Notes: generated from the letters alone by a model not told the origin. 64,000 bases of DNA from Sphingomonas sp. SORGH_AS_0879 (GCF_030819175.1 NZ_JAUTBJ010000002.1:1622001-1686000); one strand, 5' to 3'; shown: positions 43,102-52,088, counted from the first letter of the stretch. Numbers and translations: made by a program.

Positions 43102-45137
43102 GCCGCGCTGGCCCGGATGGCGCTGCGCACCGGGATCGCGGCGGGCCTGGGATCGGCCAGACCCAGACGTTCCAGCCCCTCCAGCACGCCGCGCGCATGA
43201 TGGCCCGCGACACGCATCAAACCCTCACGCGGGGGCAGTCCCGCGAGTTCGTCGCTGGCATTGCCGACGACGATGGCATGGCCGCACGCCTCCAGCATGT
43301 CGACATCGTTGCCGCTGTCCCCTGCCGCGATGCATGCACCCAGCGGCAGGTTGAGCCGCCGGGCATAGGCCGCCACCGCCGCCGCCTTGCCGCCCATCGG
43401 CGCGAGCACGTCGATCAGCCGACCATGCGAGAAGACGGTCTTGGCGGCGATCCCCCGTTCGGCCAGCGTCGCGCGGACCCGCATCGCATCCTCCGCCGTG
43501 CCGAAGAAGCTCAGCTTGTGCGGCCCGGCGGTGTCGCGCGGCTGGGGACGCAGGCGCAGCGGCTTGAGGGCGGCGACCACCGCCTTGCGGTCCCATCCGT
43601 GATTCAACCGGGCGGAGAAGGCTGGACATTCCTGCCAGCCGCGCTGGCTCTTCAACATGATGCGCGTGCCGACATCGGTGATGAAGGCATCGGGTTCGGG
43701 CAGGCCCCATTGCGACAGGATCGCGCGCGCCATCGCGAAGGAGCGCCCCGTCGCCACGACGAAGGGAAGGCCGCTCGCCCGCCGCCATTCGGCAAACCCA
43801 TAGGCCCCCGCCGGGCAGCCGGTCAGCGTATGATCGATATCGCTCGCCAGCAGTCCCGGCGCGCGGGGCAGCCGAGCATAGAGGTTGATCGAGTCCGCGG
43901 CATAGCGCCGCCAGTCATAGCGGGCCGCCCCCGAACGCCCCGCCTCGCTCATCCGCGCATGGCATTGGGGATCGGACAATATGGTCAGGCACGCCTCGGC
44001 AATGGCGCTTTCGTCGCTCGGCTCGACCAGCAGGCCATGGTCCAGCGCCCCGACGATCTCGCTGGGGCCGCCATGGCGAGTCGCGACCACCGGCACCCCC
44101 GCCGCCGCCGCCTCGATCAGCGTCAGGCCGAAGGGTTCGTGCAGCGCCGCGTTGACGAAGATGCCGCCCTTTGCCGCCCGGTCATAGAGCGCCGCGACGT
44201 CGTGCCCGTCATGTTCGGGCGGCAGCGCGAAGCAGCCGTGCAGCGCGGGGCTTTGCGCCAGCGCCTGAAGTTCGGCCAGCACCGCGCGTTCCTCGGGCGA
44301 TCCGGGGCCCTCATGCTGTCCGGCCAGAATGACCAGATTGGCCGCGTCCCGAAGCGCTGGCGAGGCGGCATAGGCGCGGGCGAGCGCGCCGAGGTTCTTC
44401 TTGGCGACGGGCCTGGCAATCGCCAGCACGATCGGCTTGGCGGGGTCGGCCAGCATGGTGTCTAGCCGTTCGGACAGCGAGGGGCGGCTGATCGGACTGG
44501 CGTCGCGGCTGGGGACGCCGGGCGGGATGCAGTGGATGCGGCCCGTGACCGGCGCGGCATAGGCATGGACCTGCCGCTCCGCCTCGTCGCGGGTGGAGAC
44601 GATGATCGCATCGGCCCCGGCGATGGCGCTGCGCTCGGCGGCGATCCGTCCGTCCAATGCGGGGCTGTTGCCCTGATGCTTGCGCTTGTCGATGCCCAGC
44701 GCATGGGGGGTGTAGATGAAGGGGATGGCGAAGCGGCGCCGTGCCTCGGCCGCGACGGCGGCGGCGTCGGAGAAATGCGCGTGGATCACGTCGGGCAGGC
44801 GCGGCAAGCCTTCCAGATGCGCGCAGAACGCCTCGGTAAAGGCCGCCAGGTCGTTGGCCAGCGCTTCCTTTTCGAGATAGCGGTGATCGCCCGTCGCGAT
44901 CCGATCGATGGTCAGCTTGGGCGAAATCCGCTCGCTGGCCAGACCATGTTCGCGGTCCAGCGCCACATCCTCGAACAGCCGGGTGACGATCGAGACGTGA
45001 TCCGTATCAATATGATCCGCCTGCGCCATCGCTGCATCGAGAATATAGGCGATATGGCCGCCCGTGTCGGCGGTGATGCCATAATGGACAGGCGGCGATT
45101 TCAGGCAGCCGCCAAGTGCCAGATGCAGGATGAACAA
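43098..45137 (-). CDS. Fused sucrose-phosphate synthase / sucrose-phosphate phosphatase
   Basis: Predicted to make sucrose from UDP- or ADP-glucose and fructose-6-phosphate and to remove the phosphate, 679 aa. The N-terminal GT4 synthase (1-430) has TADTGGHIAYILDAA (the SPS DTGGQ motif with His for Gln), YTPHALGIDKRKHQG, ADAIIVSTRDEAERQ, IARPVAKKNLGALARAYA and NAALHEPFGLTLIEAAAAGVPVVATRHGGPSEI. The C-terminal HAD-IIB phosphatase (about 440-670) has LLASDIDHTLTG (DxDxT), VVATGRSF, DAFITDVGT and IAAGDSGNDVDML. It starts with TTG at 45137 after AAAGGGG. It is the first gene of a six-gene operon of overlapping transferases. Mannosylfructose-phosphate synthase is a related alternative. Confidence 0.87.
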   Translation of the reverse strand: MFILHLALGGCLKSPPVHYGITADTGGHIAYILDAAMAQADHIDTDHVSIVTRLFEDVALDREHGLASERISPKLTIDRIATGDHRYLEKEALANDLAAFTEAFCAHLEGLPRLPDVIHAHFSDAAAVAAEARRRFAIPFIYTPHALGIDKRKHQGNSPALDGRIAAERSAIAGADAIIVSTRDEAERQVHAYAAPVTGRIHCIPPGVPSRDASPISRPSLSERLDTMLADPAKPIVLAIARPVAKKNLGALARAYAASPALRDAANLVILAGQHEGPGSPEERAVLAELQALAQSPALHGCFALPPEHDGHDVAALYDRAAKGGIFVNAALHEPFGLTLIEAAAAGVPVVATRHGGPSEIVGALDHGLLVEPSDESAIAEACLTILSDPQCHARMSEAGRSGAARYDWRRYAADSINLYARLPRAPGLLASDIDHTLTGCPAGAYGFAEWRRASGLPFVVATGRSFAMARAILSQWGLPEPDAFITDVGTRIMLKSQRGWQECPAFSARLNHGWDRKAVVAALKPLRLRPQPRDTAGPHKLSFFGTAEDAMRVRATLAERGIAAKTVFSHGRLIDVLAPMGGKAAAVAAYARRLNLPLGACIAAGDSGNDVDMLEACGHAIVVGNASDELAGLPPREGLMRVAGHHARGVLEGLERLGLADPRPAAIPVRSAIRASAA

Positions 45138-45637
45138 TCTCGCCCCTTTCGTTATGGAGCAAGAACGTTAGTAATATTGATTAGCTCCCAGCCGTTTCAG
45201 GGATTTGTCGGGGGCGGCGGCCACGATGGTTTTCGTTGTTCCGATCTTGATCTTTATCAAGTTTGGTTGGACCGATCGGGTTGGGGGTCATTGGACAGAA
45301 AGATGATGGCCTCAGTGATATCCGCCGGTTCGGCACTGCGGCCCGTCGGGATGCCGTCCTTCAGCTTGGCGATCAGCCCGGTATAGGTCAGTGAGGAGTT
45401 GACCACGTTGACCCCCACGCCGGGCACCAACAGGCGTCGCGCGACACCGTTCCCCGAAGGCTTCGAGAATGCGCGTCGGGAACACTCCGACAGAAGCGCA
45501 TGCTTTGGGAGCGCGAGGCAAACTCGCAACGCATGATCGGGCCCACTGGCGCGGGACATGAACATTATTTTATGTTGCGGAGCGGAGCGGCATTTCGCGC
45601 TTTCTCGCTTCCATCGACGAATGGTGGAGACGTCAGG
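45138..45637. other. Intergenic region with promoter and gene remnant
   Basis: About 500 bases between divergent units. Near the transferase operon is an AT-richer stretch (45150-45190). The middle, 45257-45445, holds a decayed short-chain dehydrogenase end (listed separately). The right part leads to the ribosome-binding site of the sorbosone-dehydrogenase-like gene. No complete gene is seen. Confidence 0.5.
45257..45445 (-). pseudogene. C-terminal remnant of a short-chain dehydrogenase (SDR)
   Basis: Reading the minus strand gives LVPGVGVNVVNSSLTYTGLI, then AKLKDGIPTGRSAEPADITE and AIIFLSND. This is the hallmark end of classical SDR oxidoreductases (GIRVNxVxPG..., GR-EP-DIA-A-FL-SD). The Rossmann domain and the catalytic Ser-Tyr-Lys part are absent, and the expected upstream text appears only in fragments in other frames. 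It is a degraded relic about 60 codons long, with base composition like its neighbours. Confidence 0.7.
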
Positions 45638-46954
45638 ATGAATCGACGCACGGCGCGTCGCGCGATGGGCGCGGCGGTCATGACGGCCATGGCGGCTGCG
45701 GCCCAAGCGCAGGATGGTCGGATGCCCGACAAGGCTCCCGGCGCGGATCGGCCCGTGCTGGGCCAGACCGAGCGGGACGCGCCGTTCGCGACCGAGTCCG
45801 CGATGGTCTACCCCAGGACGATCGGCTGGCCGGAGGGGCGGACCCCCGTCGCGCCGCGCGGCTGGCGCGTCACCAAATTCGCGGGCGGGCTCGACCATCC
45901 GCGCCAGGCGCTGATCCTGCCCAATGGCGACGTGATCGTGGCGGAGGCGCGCACCGCCCTGAAGCCCGACCTCGAACCCGAACAGGCGCGGGCGCGGCAT
46001 ATGGCGCGCGGCTATGGCTATTCCGCCAACCGGCTGACCCTGCTTCGCGATGCGGACGGCGACGGCGTGGCGGAGCAGTGCCATGTCCTGCGCGAGGGGC
46101 TGAACCAGCCCTTCGGGATGCAATATGCGAACGGGCGGCTCTATGTCGCCAACACCGATGCGGTACTGAGGTTTCCCTATCAGCCGGGGCAGACGCAACT
46201 GACCGGCGCGCCGCGCACCGTGGTCTCGCTTCCGGCGGGCGGGTATAACAATCACTGGACGCGCAACCTGCTGCTCTCGCCAGACGGACGCACGCTGTAT
46301 GTCTCGGTCGGCTCCGCCTCCAACGTCGCCGAGAACGGTATGGACGAGGAAAAGCGCCGCGCCGCCATCCTCGCCATCGACCTGTCGAGCGGGCGGGAGC
46401 GGCTTTACGCCTCGGGCCTGCGCAATCCGGTGGGGATGGACTGGGCACCGGGGTCGGGAACGCTGTGGACGGCGGTCAACGAGCGCGACCATTTCGGCGA
46501 TGATATCTCGCCAGACTATCTGGTCGGCGTTAAGGAGGGCGGCTTTTATGGCTGGCCCTATAGCTATTACGGCAAGCAGGATCCGCGTCATGCCAACAAC
46601 CGGCGCGATTTGTTGGCGACGACCCTGATGCCGGATGTGGCGGTCGGTGCCCATGCCGCCGCGCTCGGCCTCGCCTTCGCCAAGAACACGCCGGCGGACG
46701 CGCAATATGCCTATGTCGCGCGGCATGGGTCGTGGAATCGATCGACGCTGAACGGCTATGACGTGCTGGTCGTCCCCTTCGCGCAGGGCCGCCCGACCGC
46801 CGCGCCGCAGCCCTTCCTGACCGGCTTCGTCGCCGACGCCAAAAAGCGGGAGGTGTTCGGTCGTCCGGTCAGCGTCCAGACGCGCTCCGACGGTGCGCTC
46901 TATGTCGTCGATGATGCCGGGGATACGGTCTGGCTGGTCCGACGCGCCGGATGA
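45638..46954 (+). CDS. PQQ-type sugar dehydrogenase (L-sorbosone dehydrogenase-like)
   Basis: Secreted six-bladed beta-propeller oxidoreductase, 438 aa. After a signal peptide ending AAAAQAQ the GDH-B/sorbosone-dehydrogenase propeller is seen: GWRVTKFAGGLDHPRQALILPNGDVIVAEAR, LLRDADGDGVAEQCHVLREGLNQPFGMQY, NNHWTRNLLLSPDGRTLYVSVGS, GLRNPVGMDWAPGSGTLWTAVNERD and GFYGWPYSYYG. The DADGDG loop can bind Ca2+. The start ATG at 45638 has GGAG 9 bases before. The stop overlaps the next gene. It likely oxidises an aldose in the periplasm with PQQ; the substrate is unknown. Confidence 0.88.
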   Translation: MNRRTARRAMGAAVMTAMAAAAQAQDGRMPDKAPGADRPVLGQTERDAPFATESAMVYPRTIGWPEGRTPVAPRGWRVTKFAGGLDHPRQALILPNGDVIVAEARTALKPDLEPEQARARHMARGYGYSANRLTLLRDADGDGVAEQCHVLREGLNQPFGMQYANGRLYVANTDAVLRFPYQPGQTQLTGAPRTVVSLPAGGYNNHWTRNLLLSPDGRTLYVSVGSASNVAENGMDEEKRRAAILAIDLSSGRERLYASGLRNPVGMDWAPGSGTLWTAVNERDHFGDDISPDYLVGVKEGGFYGWPYSYYGKQDPRHANNRRDLLATTLMPDVAVGAHAAALGLAFAKNTPADAQYAYVARHGSWNRSTLNGYDVLVVPFAQGRPTAAPQPFLTGFVADAKKREVFGRPVSVQTRSDGALYVVDDAGDTVWLVRRAG

Positions 46955-47829
46955 TGCTCCGGCTCGCGGGGCTGCTCGCGCTGCTTCCCGCCGCTCCGCT
47001 ATGGGGGCAGAGCGTGCCGCTGGTCGATACCGAGGACGCCACATTGTCCTCGGTATCGGTGGGCGGGGGCTGGGGAGGGGGCGGGATGCATCCGATCCTG
47101 ACCCTGGACGTGCGCAACGGCGATTATGCCCGCGCGACCTATGACCAGGACGGACCGGGGCTGGACCGCGTGTCGGTTCATATCGGTATCGGGCTGGCGG
47201 TGGTGCTGGATCGCGATGGGGCGGGACGGGGGCGCTGGTTCCTGACGGGGCAGAGTTCCAATGGCTTCCACGCGCCGTCGCCCGGCGAGCGCAGCCGCCC
47301 GCGCGCTTTTTACGAAAGCAACACGATCGCGGCGCTGGCGTGGCGTCCGGTCGAGGGGCTGACGGCGGCGCTCGCCTATGCGGTGAAGACCAGCCCCAAC
47401 GGCGTCGATCCCACGACACAGGAGGCGAGCGTGACCATGGCCTGGACCGGCAAGGACGCGCTGGGCGATCTCGGCCCCAATATCGTGGTCACCCGGCGGA
47501 CGCAGGGCGATGGCGGGTTCTTCACGCTGGCGAGTCTGTCGCCGTCGCAAAAATTGGGCGAGGGCGAGGATGCGGCGCAACTCTCCCTGCCGTTGGCGTT
47601 CGGCATGGGTTGGGATGGTTTCTACGGCGAAGGTCTGGGCGACCGCGCCTATGGCAGCGCGGGGTTTGCTCTGTCGCAACCGCTGACGCTGGGCGGCGCG
47701 AAGGCGACCTTGCGGGCGGAGATATTGGCGCTGATCCGCGACGGGGCGCTGGCCGCATCGGAAGCGCCCAATGCGACCAGCGACCGGATCATACCACTCG
47801 CCACCCTGTCCTTGCGGATGGGGTGGTGA
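46951..47829 (+). CDS. Predicted outer-membrane barrel protein of unknown family
   Basis: Not recognised as a named family. The signal peptide MMLRLAGLLALLPAAPLWG is followed by about 270 residues of alternating polar/apolar strands, e.g. LSSVSVGGGWGGGGMHPILTLDVRNG, RVSVHIGIGLAVVLDR and TIAALAWRPVEGLTAALAYAVKTS. Gly/aromatic girdles and the terminal LSLRMGW end in Trp, so a 10-12 strand outer-membrane barrel is likely. It overlaps the sugar dehydrogenase stop by 4 bases and is presumably cotranslated with it. It may admit or release that enzyme's substrate (inference). Convergent with the fucosidase gene 12 bases away. Confidence 0.7.
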   Translation: MMLRLAGLLALLPAAPLWGQSVPLVDTEDATLSSVSVGGGWGGGGMHPILTLDVRNGDYARATYDQDGPGLDRVSVHIGIGLAVVLDRDGAGRGRWFLTGQSSNGFHAPSPGERSRPRAFYESNTIAALAWRPVEGLTAALAYAVKTSPNGVDPTTQEASVTMAWTGKDALGDLGPNIVVTRRTQGDGGFFTLASLSPSQKLGEGEDAAQLSLPLAFGMGWDGFYGEGLGDRAYGSAGFALSQPLTLGGAKATLRAEILALIRDGALAASEAPNATSDRIIPLATLSLRMGW

Positions 47830-47841
47830 GCGGCGTGGGAA

Positions 47842-49752
47842 TCAGCGCTTGGTGAAACCGCCGATCCCGGCGATCGCCAGCTTTTCGGCGGGCTTGGACA
47901 TTTCCGCGAAGGTCAGCCGCAGATAGCGGACCGGGCGGACGCTGGTGAAGGGCAGGCGCTGGGTCGAGAGGGCATAGGCGATGTTGGAGAATTCGCCCGA
48001 CCCCGCCGGGGTCCAGCTTTTCCCGTCGACGCTCGTCTCCGCGACATAGCCGCGCGGCGGGGCGGCGTCGATCATCACCTGGCGCGAGGGGGTCAGGCTG
48101 AAGCCCGCGACATCCTGCGTCTTGCCCATGTCGATGGTCACGCTGGCGGGCTTGCCGGGCGTGGGGGCAGGTTGGACCCAGATGGTCTTGGCGTCATTGT
48201 CGAGCAGCTTTTCCGCCCCCGGCGCGCTGGCCGTGACGATGGCCCAGCCCTTGCTATCCATGACCGTCGGGTCGCTCGACACGATGGCGGGGACGGGGAC
48301 CGGCGCGACGCTTTTGAAGAGCGAGATCTCGCTGATCGCGGGGCAGACGGCTGCGTCGACGATGCGCAGGCGTAGGCGGCGTGCGGTGATCGGCGCGGGC
48401 AGGCGGATGATCCGCTGTGCGCTGATGCACTCATGCTCGGCCAGTTGCTGCCATGCGCCGTTCACCTCGGCATCGACCGCGAAGCGCGTCACGCGGACGC
48501 CCAGCGGCAGATATTCGCGGATGCGGATCAGGTCGAAGCTGCGCCCCGGTGGCAGATCGAGCGTCAGGCTGGGCGTGGTCACGCCATCGGGTGCGGACCA
48601 ATAGGTATCGCGGTTGCCGTCCAGCACTTTGGCCGCCTCGAACCCCTTGCCGCGCACATGGCTGGCGCTCGCCACCGCGCCTTGGGCGAGGTCGCTTGCG
48701 AAGCTGGCGCGGATCGCGTCGCCGAAGCTTTTCAGGATCTTCACATCCTGATCGGGGATGCGCCCGCGCCGGTCGGGCGGCAGGTTCAGGTTCATATTGG
48801 TGCCGCGCGCGACCGAGGTGTCGAAATAGTCGACCAGATTTTCAGGGGATCGGACCTTGGAATCCTCGTCGGCGTGATAGAACCAGCCGGGCCGGATCGA
48901 GGTGTTGGTCTCGGCAGGCCACCAGAGCGCCCCCCCGCGCACGCCCGAATTGCCTTCGGACTGGACGTACGGATGGTTCGGCATGGTCGGCCAGCAGGGA
49001 TCGCCCGCCACGCCATCCTCATTGCCGACCCAGCGAATGTCCGCGCCGAGCGGATCGAAGGTGCAGGCCATGGGCTGGTGCTGGTGGACCAGCGCGATGA
49101 TCGAGGGCCAGTTATAATATTTGGGCGCATCGATCTGCCGCGTCTCGCGCGCCCCGCCATAATAGCCGTCGCCGCCATTGGCCCCGTCGAACCAGAATTC
49201 GAACAACTCGCCATAGCCGGTGCAGAGTTCGACCACCTGCTTGCGGAAATACTCCACATAAGCGGGCCGACCATATTCCGGGTGGTTGCGATCCCAGGGT
49301 GACAGATAGATGCCGAACGCGAGCCCGGCGCGCTTGCAGGCGTCCGACATTTCGCGAACGATATCGCCCTGGCCGTTCTTGTAGGGCGCGTTGCGGATGC
49401 AGTGCTCGGTCAGCCGGGTCGGCCAGAGGCAGAAGCCGTCATGATGCTTCGCCGTCAGGATGATGCCCTTCAAATTCCCCGCCTTGGCCGCCGCGACGAT
49501 CTGGTCGGCGCTGAAATCGCTGGGGTTGAAGGTCCTCGGGTCTTCGTCGCCATAGCCCCATTCCTTGTCGGTGAAGGTGTTCATGGCGAAGTGGATGAAG
49601 GCATATTGCTCGCGCTGATGCCAGCGCCACTGCCGCGCCGAGGGGACCGCGCCATAAGGGGCGGGGGCACCCGGCCCGGCTTTGGCGAAGGCGGGCGTGG
49701 CGGAGGCGACGAGCCCGGTGGCGAGGACGGCGCGGCGGGAGAAATCGGTCAT
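47842..49752 (-). CDS. GH29 alpha-L-fucosidase with F5/8-type carbohydrate-binding domains
   Basis: Removes alpha-linked L-fucose, 636 aa. The Tat/Sec-type leader MTDFSRRAVLATGLVASATPAFA carries a near-twin-arginine. The GH29 barrel (about 35-360) has EQYAFIHFAMNTFTDKEWGYGDE, ILTAKHHDGFCLWPT and the nucleophile Asp in ELFEFWFDGANGG. Two discoidin-like domains follow (TYWSAPDGVTTPSLTLDLPPGRSFD; KTIWVQPAPTPGKPASVTIDMGK), of the F5/8 type (CBM32-like). Last gene of the glycan operon, 23 bases after the GH92 stop. A longer reading upstream would run into GH92 and is discarded. Fits removal of core or antennary fucose from N-glycans. Confidence 0.92.
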   Translation of the reverse strand: MTDFSRRAVLATGLVASATPAFAKAGPGAPAPYGAVPSARQWRWHQREQYAFIHFAMNTFTDKEWGYGDEDPRTFNPSDFSADQIVAAAKAGNLKGIILTAKHHDGFCLWPTRLTEHCIRNAPYKNGQGDIVREMSDACKRAGLAFGIYLSPWDRNHPEYGRPAYVEYFRKQVVELCTGYGELFEFWFDGANGGDGYYGGARETRQIDAPKYYNWPSIIALVHQHQPMACTFDPLGADIRWVGNEDGVAGDPCWPTMPNHPYVQSEGNSGVRGGALWWPAETNTSIRPGWFYHADEDSKVRSPENLVDYFDTSVARGTNMNLNLPPDRRGRIPDQDVKILKSFGDAIRASFASDLAQGAVASASHVRGKGFEAAKVLDGNRDTYWSAPDGVTTPSLTLDLPPGRSFDLIRIREYLPLGVRVTRFAVDAEVNGAWQQLAEHECISAQRIIRLPAPITARRLRLRIVDAAVCPAISEISLFKSVAPVPVPAIVSSDPTVMDSKGWAIVTASAPGAEKLLDNDAKTIWVQPAPTPGKPASVTIDMGKTQDVAGFSLTPSRQVMIDAAPPRGYVAETSVDGKSWTPAGSGEFSNIAYALSTQRLPFTSVRPVRYLRLTFAEMSKPAEKLAIAGIGGFTKR

Positions 49753-49775
49753 CTTCAAGGCGGCTCCGGGAGGGA

Positions 49776-52088
49776 TCAGGCAGGCAGGTGGTCGAAGGAG
49801 GGCGGGCGGTCCTTGGGGTTGCGACCAAAGGCGCGGTTGGGCTGCGCGCCCATGGTGAAGGACAGGGTGCCGCCCTTGGACAGCGTCGCATGGTCGATCC
49901 AGCTCTTGGTCCAGGGACGACCGTTCCAGGTCACCGACTGGATATAGGGCGTGGTCGGACCATTGCCCTTGGCCTCGATGGTCAGGGTTCGATCCCCGCC
50001 CATCGCCACCTGCGCCCGATCGAACAGCGGACCGCCGAACACATAGGCGCCGCTGACCGGATCGACCGGATAGAAGCCGAGCGCGGAGAAGAGGAACCAC
50101 GCGCTCATCTGGCCGCAATCGTCATTGCCGATGATGCCGTCGGGCGCGTTCTTGTACATCTCGGTCAGCAGGCGGCGGACCATGGCTTGGGTTTTCCACG
50201 GCGCGCCGACATAGGCGTAGAGATAGGCGGCATGCTGGTCCGGCTCATTGCCATGCGCATATTGCCCGACCAGCCCCGAAATGTCCGGCGGCGCGTTCTT
50301 GGGCAGCGTCGAGGGCGCGTTGAACAACTCGTCCAGCCTGGCCTCGAACTTGGCGTCGCCGCCCATGTGGCGGATCAGGCCGTACACGTCATGCTGGTTG
50401 AGGAAGGTCGCCTGCCAGCCATTGGCCTCGGTGTAATCCCGCCACCAGGGCTTGGGCATATGGCCGAGTTGGACGGGATCATAATCCTTCCACCAGCTAC
50501 CGTCATCGAAGCGCGGACGGGCGAAACCGATCGAGGGATCGATGACGTTGCGCCAATTGCCCGAGCGCTTGAGGAGGCGATCGGCCTCCGCCGTCTTGCC
50601 GACCCGGCGCGCGATGTGCGACGCGGCCCAGTCGTCATAGGCATATTCCTGCGTCCGGCTGACGCTCTCGAACCATTTGTCGGCGGGGACATAGCCCTTG
50701 GCGTCGTACAGGTCGCGGCCCTTGCTATTGTCCAGATCGGGCGCGGAGAAGTCGAAGCTGCGCTTGGCGATGCCGGGCCAGGCGGCGGCGTAATCGGCGG
50801 GAATGCCCTTCACCATCGCCTCGGCCATGATCGGCGTGCCGTGCCAGCCGATCATGATGCCCGTTTCCTTGCCCTGAAGCGTCCAGACCGGCGGGCCGTA
50901 GAGGCTCTGTTGGGTCTGGCGGATGACGTCCTCGATCAGCTTCCTGGCCTGTTCGGGCTGGGTCAGGATCAGCCAGGGGTGCAGCGCGCGGTACGTGTCC
51001 CAGGTGGAATAGGTGCTGTAGGCGAACTGGCCAGCGGGTGTCGTGTGCTCCCGCCCGTCCAGCCCGACGTAACGCCCGTCCACGTCGGAGAAGAGCGTCG
51101 GCGCGATCAGCGTGTGGTAATTGGCCGAGGCCATGATCGTCCGCTGATCCGGCGTCCCGCCCTCGACCCGGACCCCGCCCAGCGCGGTCGCCCAGTGGCG
51201 TTGCGCCGTCTCCAGCACGCGACCGAAGTCCCAATGCGACGCCTCCGCCGCCAGATTGGCCTTCGCCCCCGCCACATCGACTGCCGAGATGCCGCAACGG
51301 ATCAGCAGCGGCGCATCGCCCATTTCGTCGAAATGAAGCGCCGCCTTCAACCGGTTGCCCTTGGCGTTGGTGCCCGCAACCGGCGCATCGCCGTCACCAT
51401 AAAGCTGGATACGGCTCGGCCTCTTCGACAATTGCATCGCGAAGAAGATGCGCCGTCCCTTGGCCCAGCGGAACACGCGGCGGGTGCCGGTGATCGTGCC
51501 ATCGGGCTCGATGGTCAGCTCGGCGTCGGTAATCAGCGGCCTGGCATCGCTCTTGTCGAGGACCAGGTGCGACAGGTCGATCAGGACATGGCCCGGCCCC
51601 TGGGGATAGGTATAGCGGTGCCACCCCGTCCGCTCGGTCACGGTCAGTTCGGCCAGAACGCCGGACTCCAGCTTGACCCGGTAATAGCCGGGTTTGGCCA
51701 TCTCGTCGGAGTAGCGCTGGCGATAGCCTTCGTCCGGGTTGGACAGCGGCCCCGGCACCAGCTTCAATTCCCCGCGCGTCGGCACCACCAGCACGTCCAG
51801 CATGTCGCCGATCCCGGTGCCCGACAAATGGGTATGGCTGAACCCCATGATCGAGCCGTCGCCATGGTGATAGCCCGAACAGGTGTCCCAGCGCTCGACA
51901 TCGGTGTCGGGGCTCAACTGCACCATGCCGAAGGGCAGGACCGCGCCGGGATAGGTATGACCGTCACCGCCCGTCCCGACGAACAAATTGGGTCGGGTCG
52001 GTAAGGCGGGCAGGCTGGCCATCACACCGCGAATGGGGAGGGCGGCGAGCGCGGTTCCGGCCAGGAGCGCGCGGCGGCTCAGGATCAT
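49776..52088 (-). CDS. GH92 alpha-mannosidase (exo-alpha-1,2-mannosidase type)
   Basis: Ca2+-dependent exo-alpha-mannosidase of 770 aa. The leader MILSRRALLAGTALAALPIRGVMA (twin Arg) is followed by the GH92 start LFVGTGGDGHTYPGAVLPFGMVQLSPD and SGYHHGDGSIMGFSHTHLSGTG. Later come GIMIGWHGTPIMAEAM, EYAYDDWAASHIA, YAHGNEPDQHAAYLY and the invariant GNDDCGQMSAWFLFSALGFYPVDP with the catalytic acids. The start at 52088 overlaps the GH125 stop (ATGA) and has GGGAGA upstream. It trims alpha-1,2/1,3/1,6-mannose from high-mannose glycans; linkage needs assay. Confidence 0.94.
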   Translation of the reverse strand: MILSRRALLAGTALAALPIRGVMASLPALPTRPNLFVGTGGDGHTYPGAVLPFGMVQLSPDTDVERWDTCSGYHHGDGSIMGFSHTHLSGTGIGDMLDVLVVPTRGELKLVPGPLSNPDEGYRQRYSDEMAKPGYYRVKLESGVLAELTVTERTGWHRYTYPQGPGHVLIDLSHLVLDKSDARPLITDAELTIEPDGTITGTRRVFRWAKGRRIFFAMQLSKRPSRIQLYGDGDAPVAGTNAKGNRLKAALHFDEMGDAPLLIRCGISAVDVAGAKANLAAEASHWDFGRVLETAQRHWATALGGVRVEGGTPDQRTIMASANYHTLIAPTLFSDVDGRYVGLDGREHTTPAGQFAYSTYSTWDTYRALHPWLILTQPEQARKLIEDVIRQTQQSLYGPPVWTLQGKETGIMIGWHGTPIMAEAMVKGIPADYAAAWPGIAKRSFDFSAPDLDNSKGRDLYDAKGYVPADKWFESVSRTQEYAYDDWAASHIARRVGKTAEADRLLKRSGNWRNVIDPSIGFARPRFDDGSWWKDYDPVQLGHMPKPWWRDYTEANGWQATFLNQHDVYGLIRHMGGDAKFEARLDELFNAPSTLPKNAPPDISGLVGQYAHGNEPDQHAAYLYAYVGAPWKTQAMVRRLLTEMYKNAPDGIIGNDDCGQMSAWFLFSALGFYPVDPVSGAYVFGGPLFDRAQVAMGGDRTLTIEAKGNGPTTPYIQSVTWNGRPWTKSWIDHATLSKGGTLSFTMGAQPNRAFGRNPKDRPPSFDHLPA

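Noticed and set aside
45257..47419. 720-codon minus-strand frame over the sorbosone-dehydrogenase-like gene
   Set aside because: Only its last ~60 codons resemble a real protein (SDR remnant). The rest is antisense to a well-supported gene.
49788..52004. 738-codon plus-strand frame over the GH92 gene
   Set aside because: Antisense shadow; the GH92 hallmark motifs are on the other strand.
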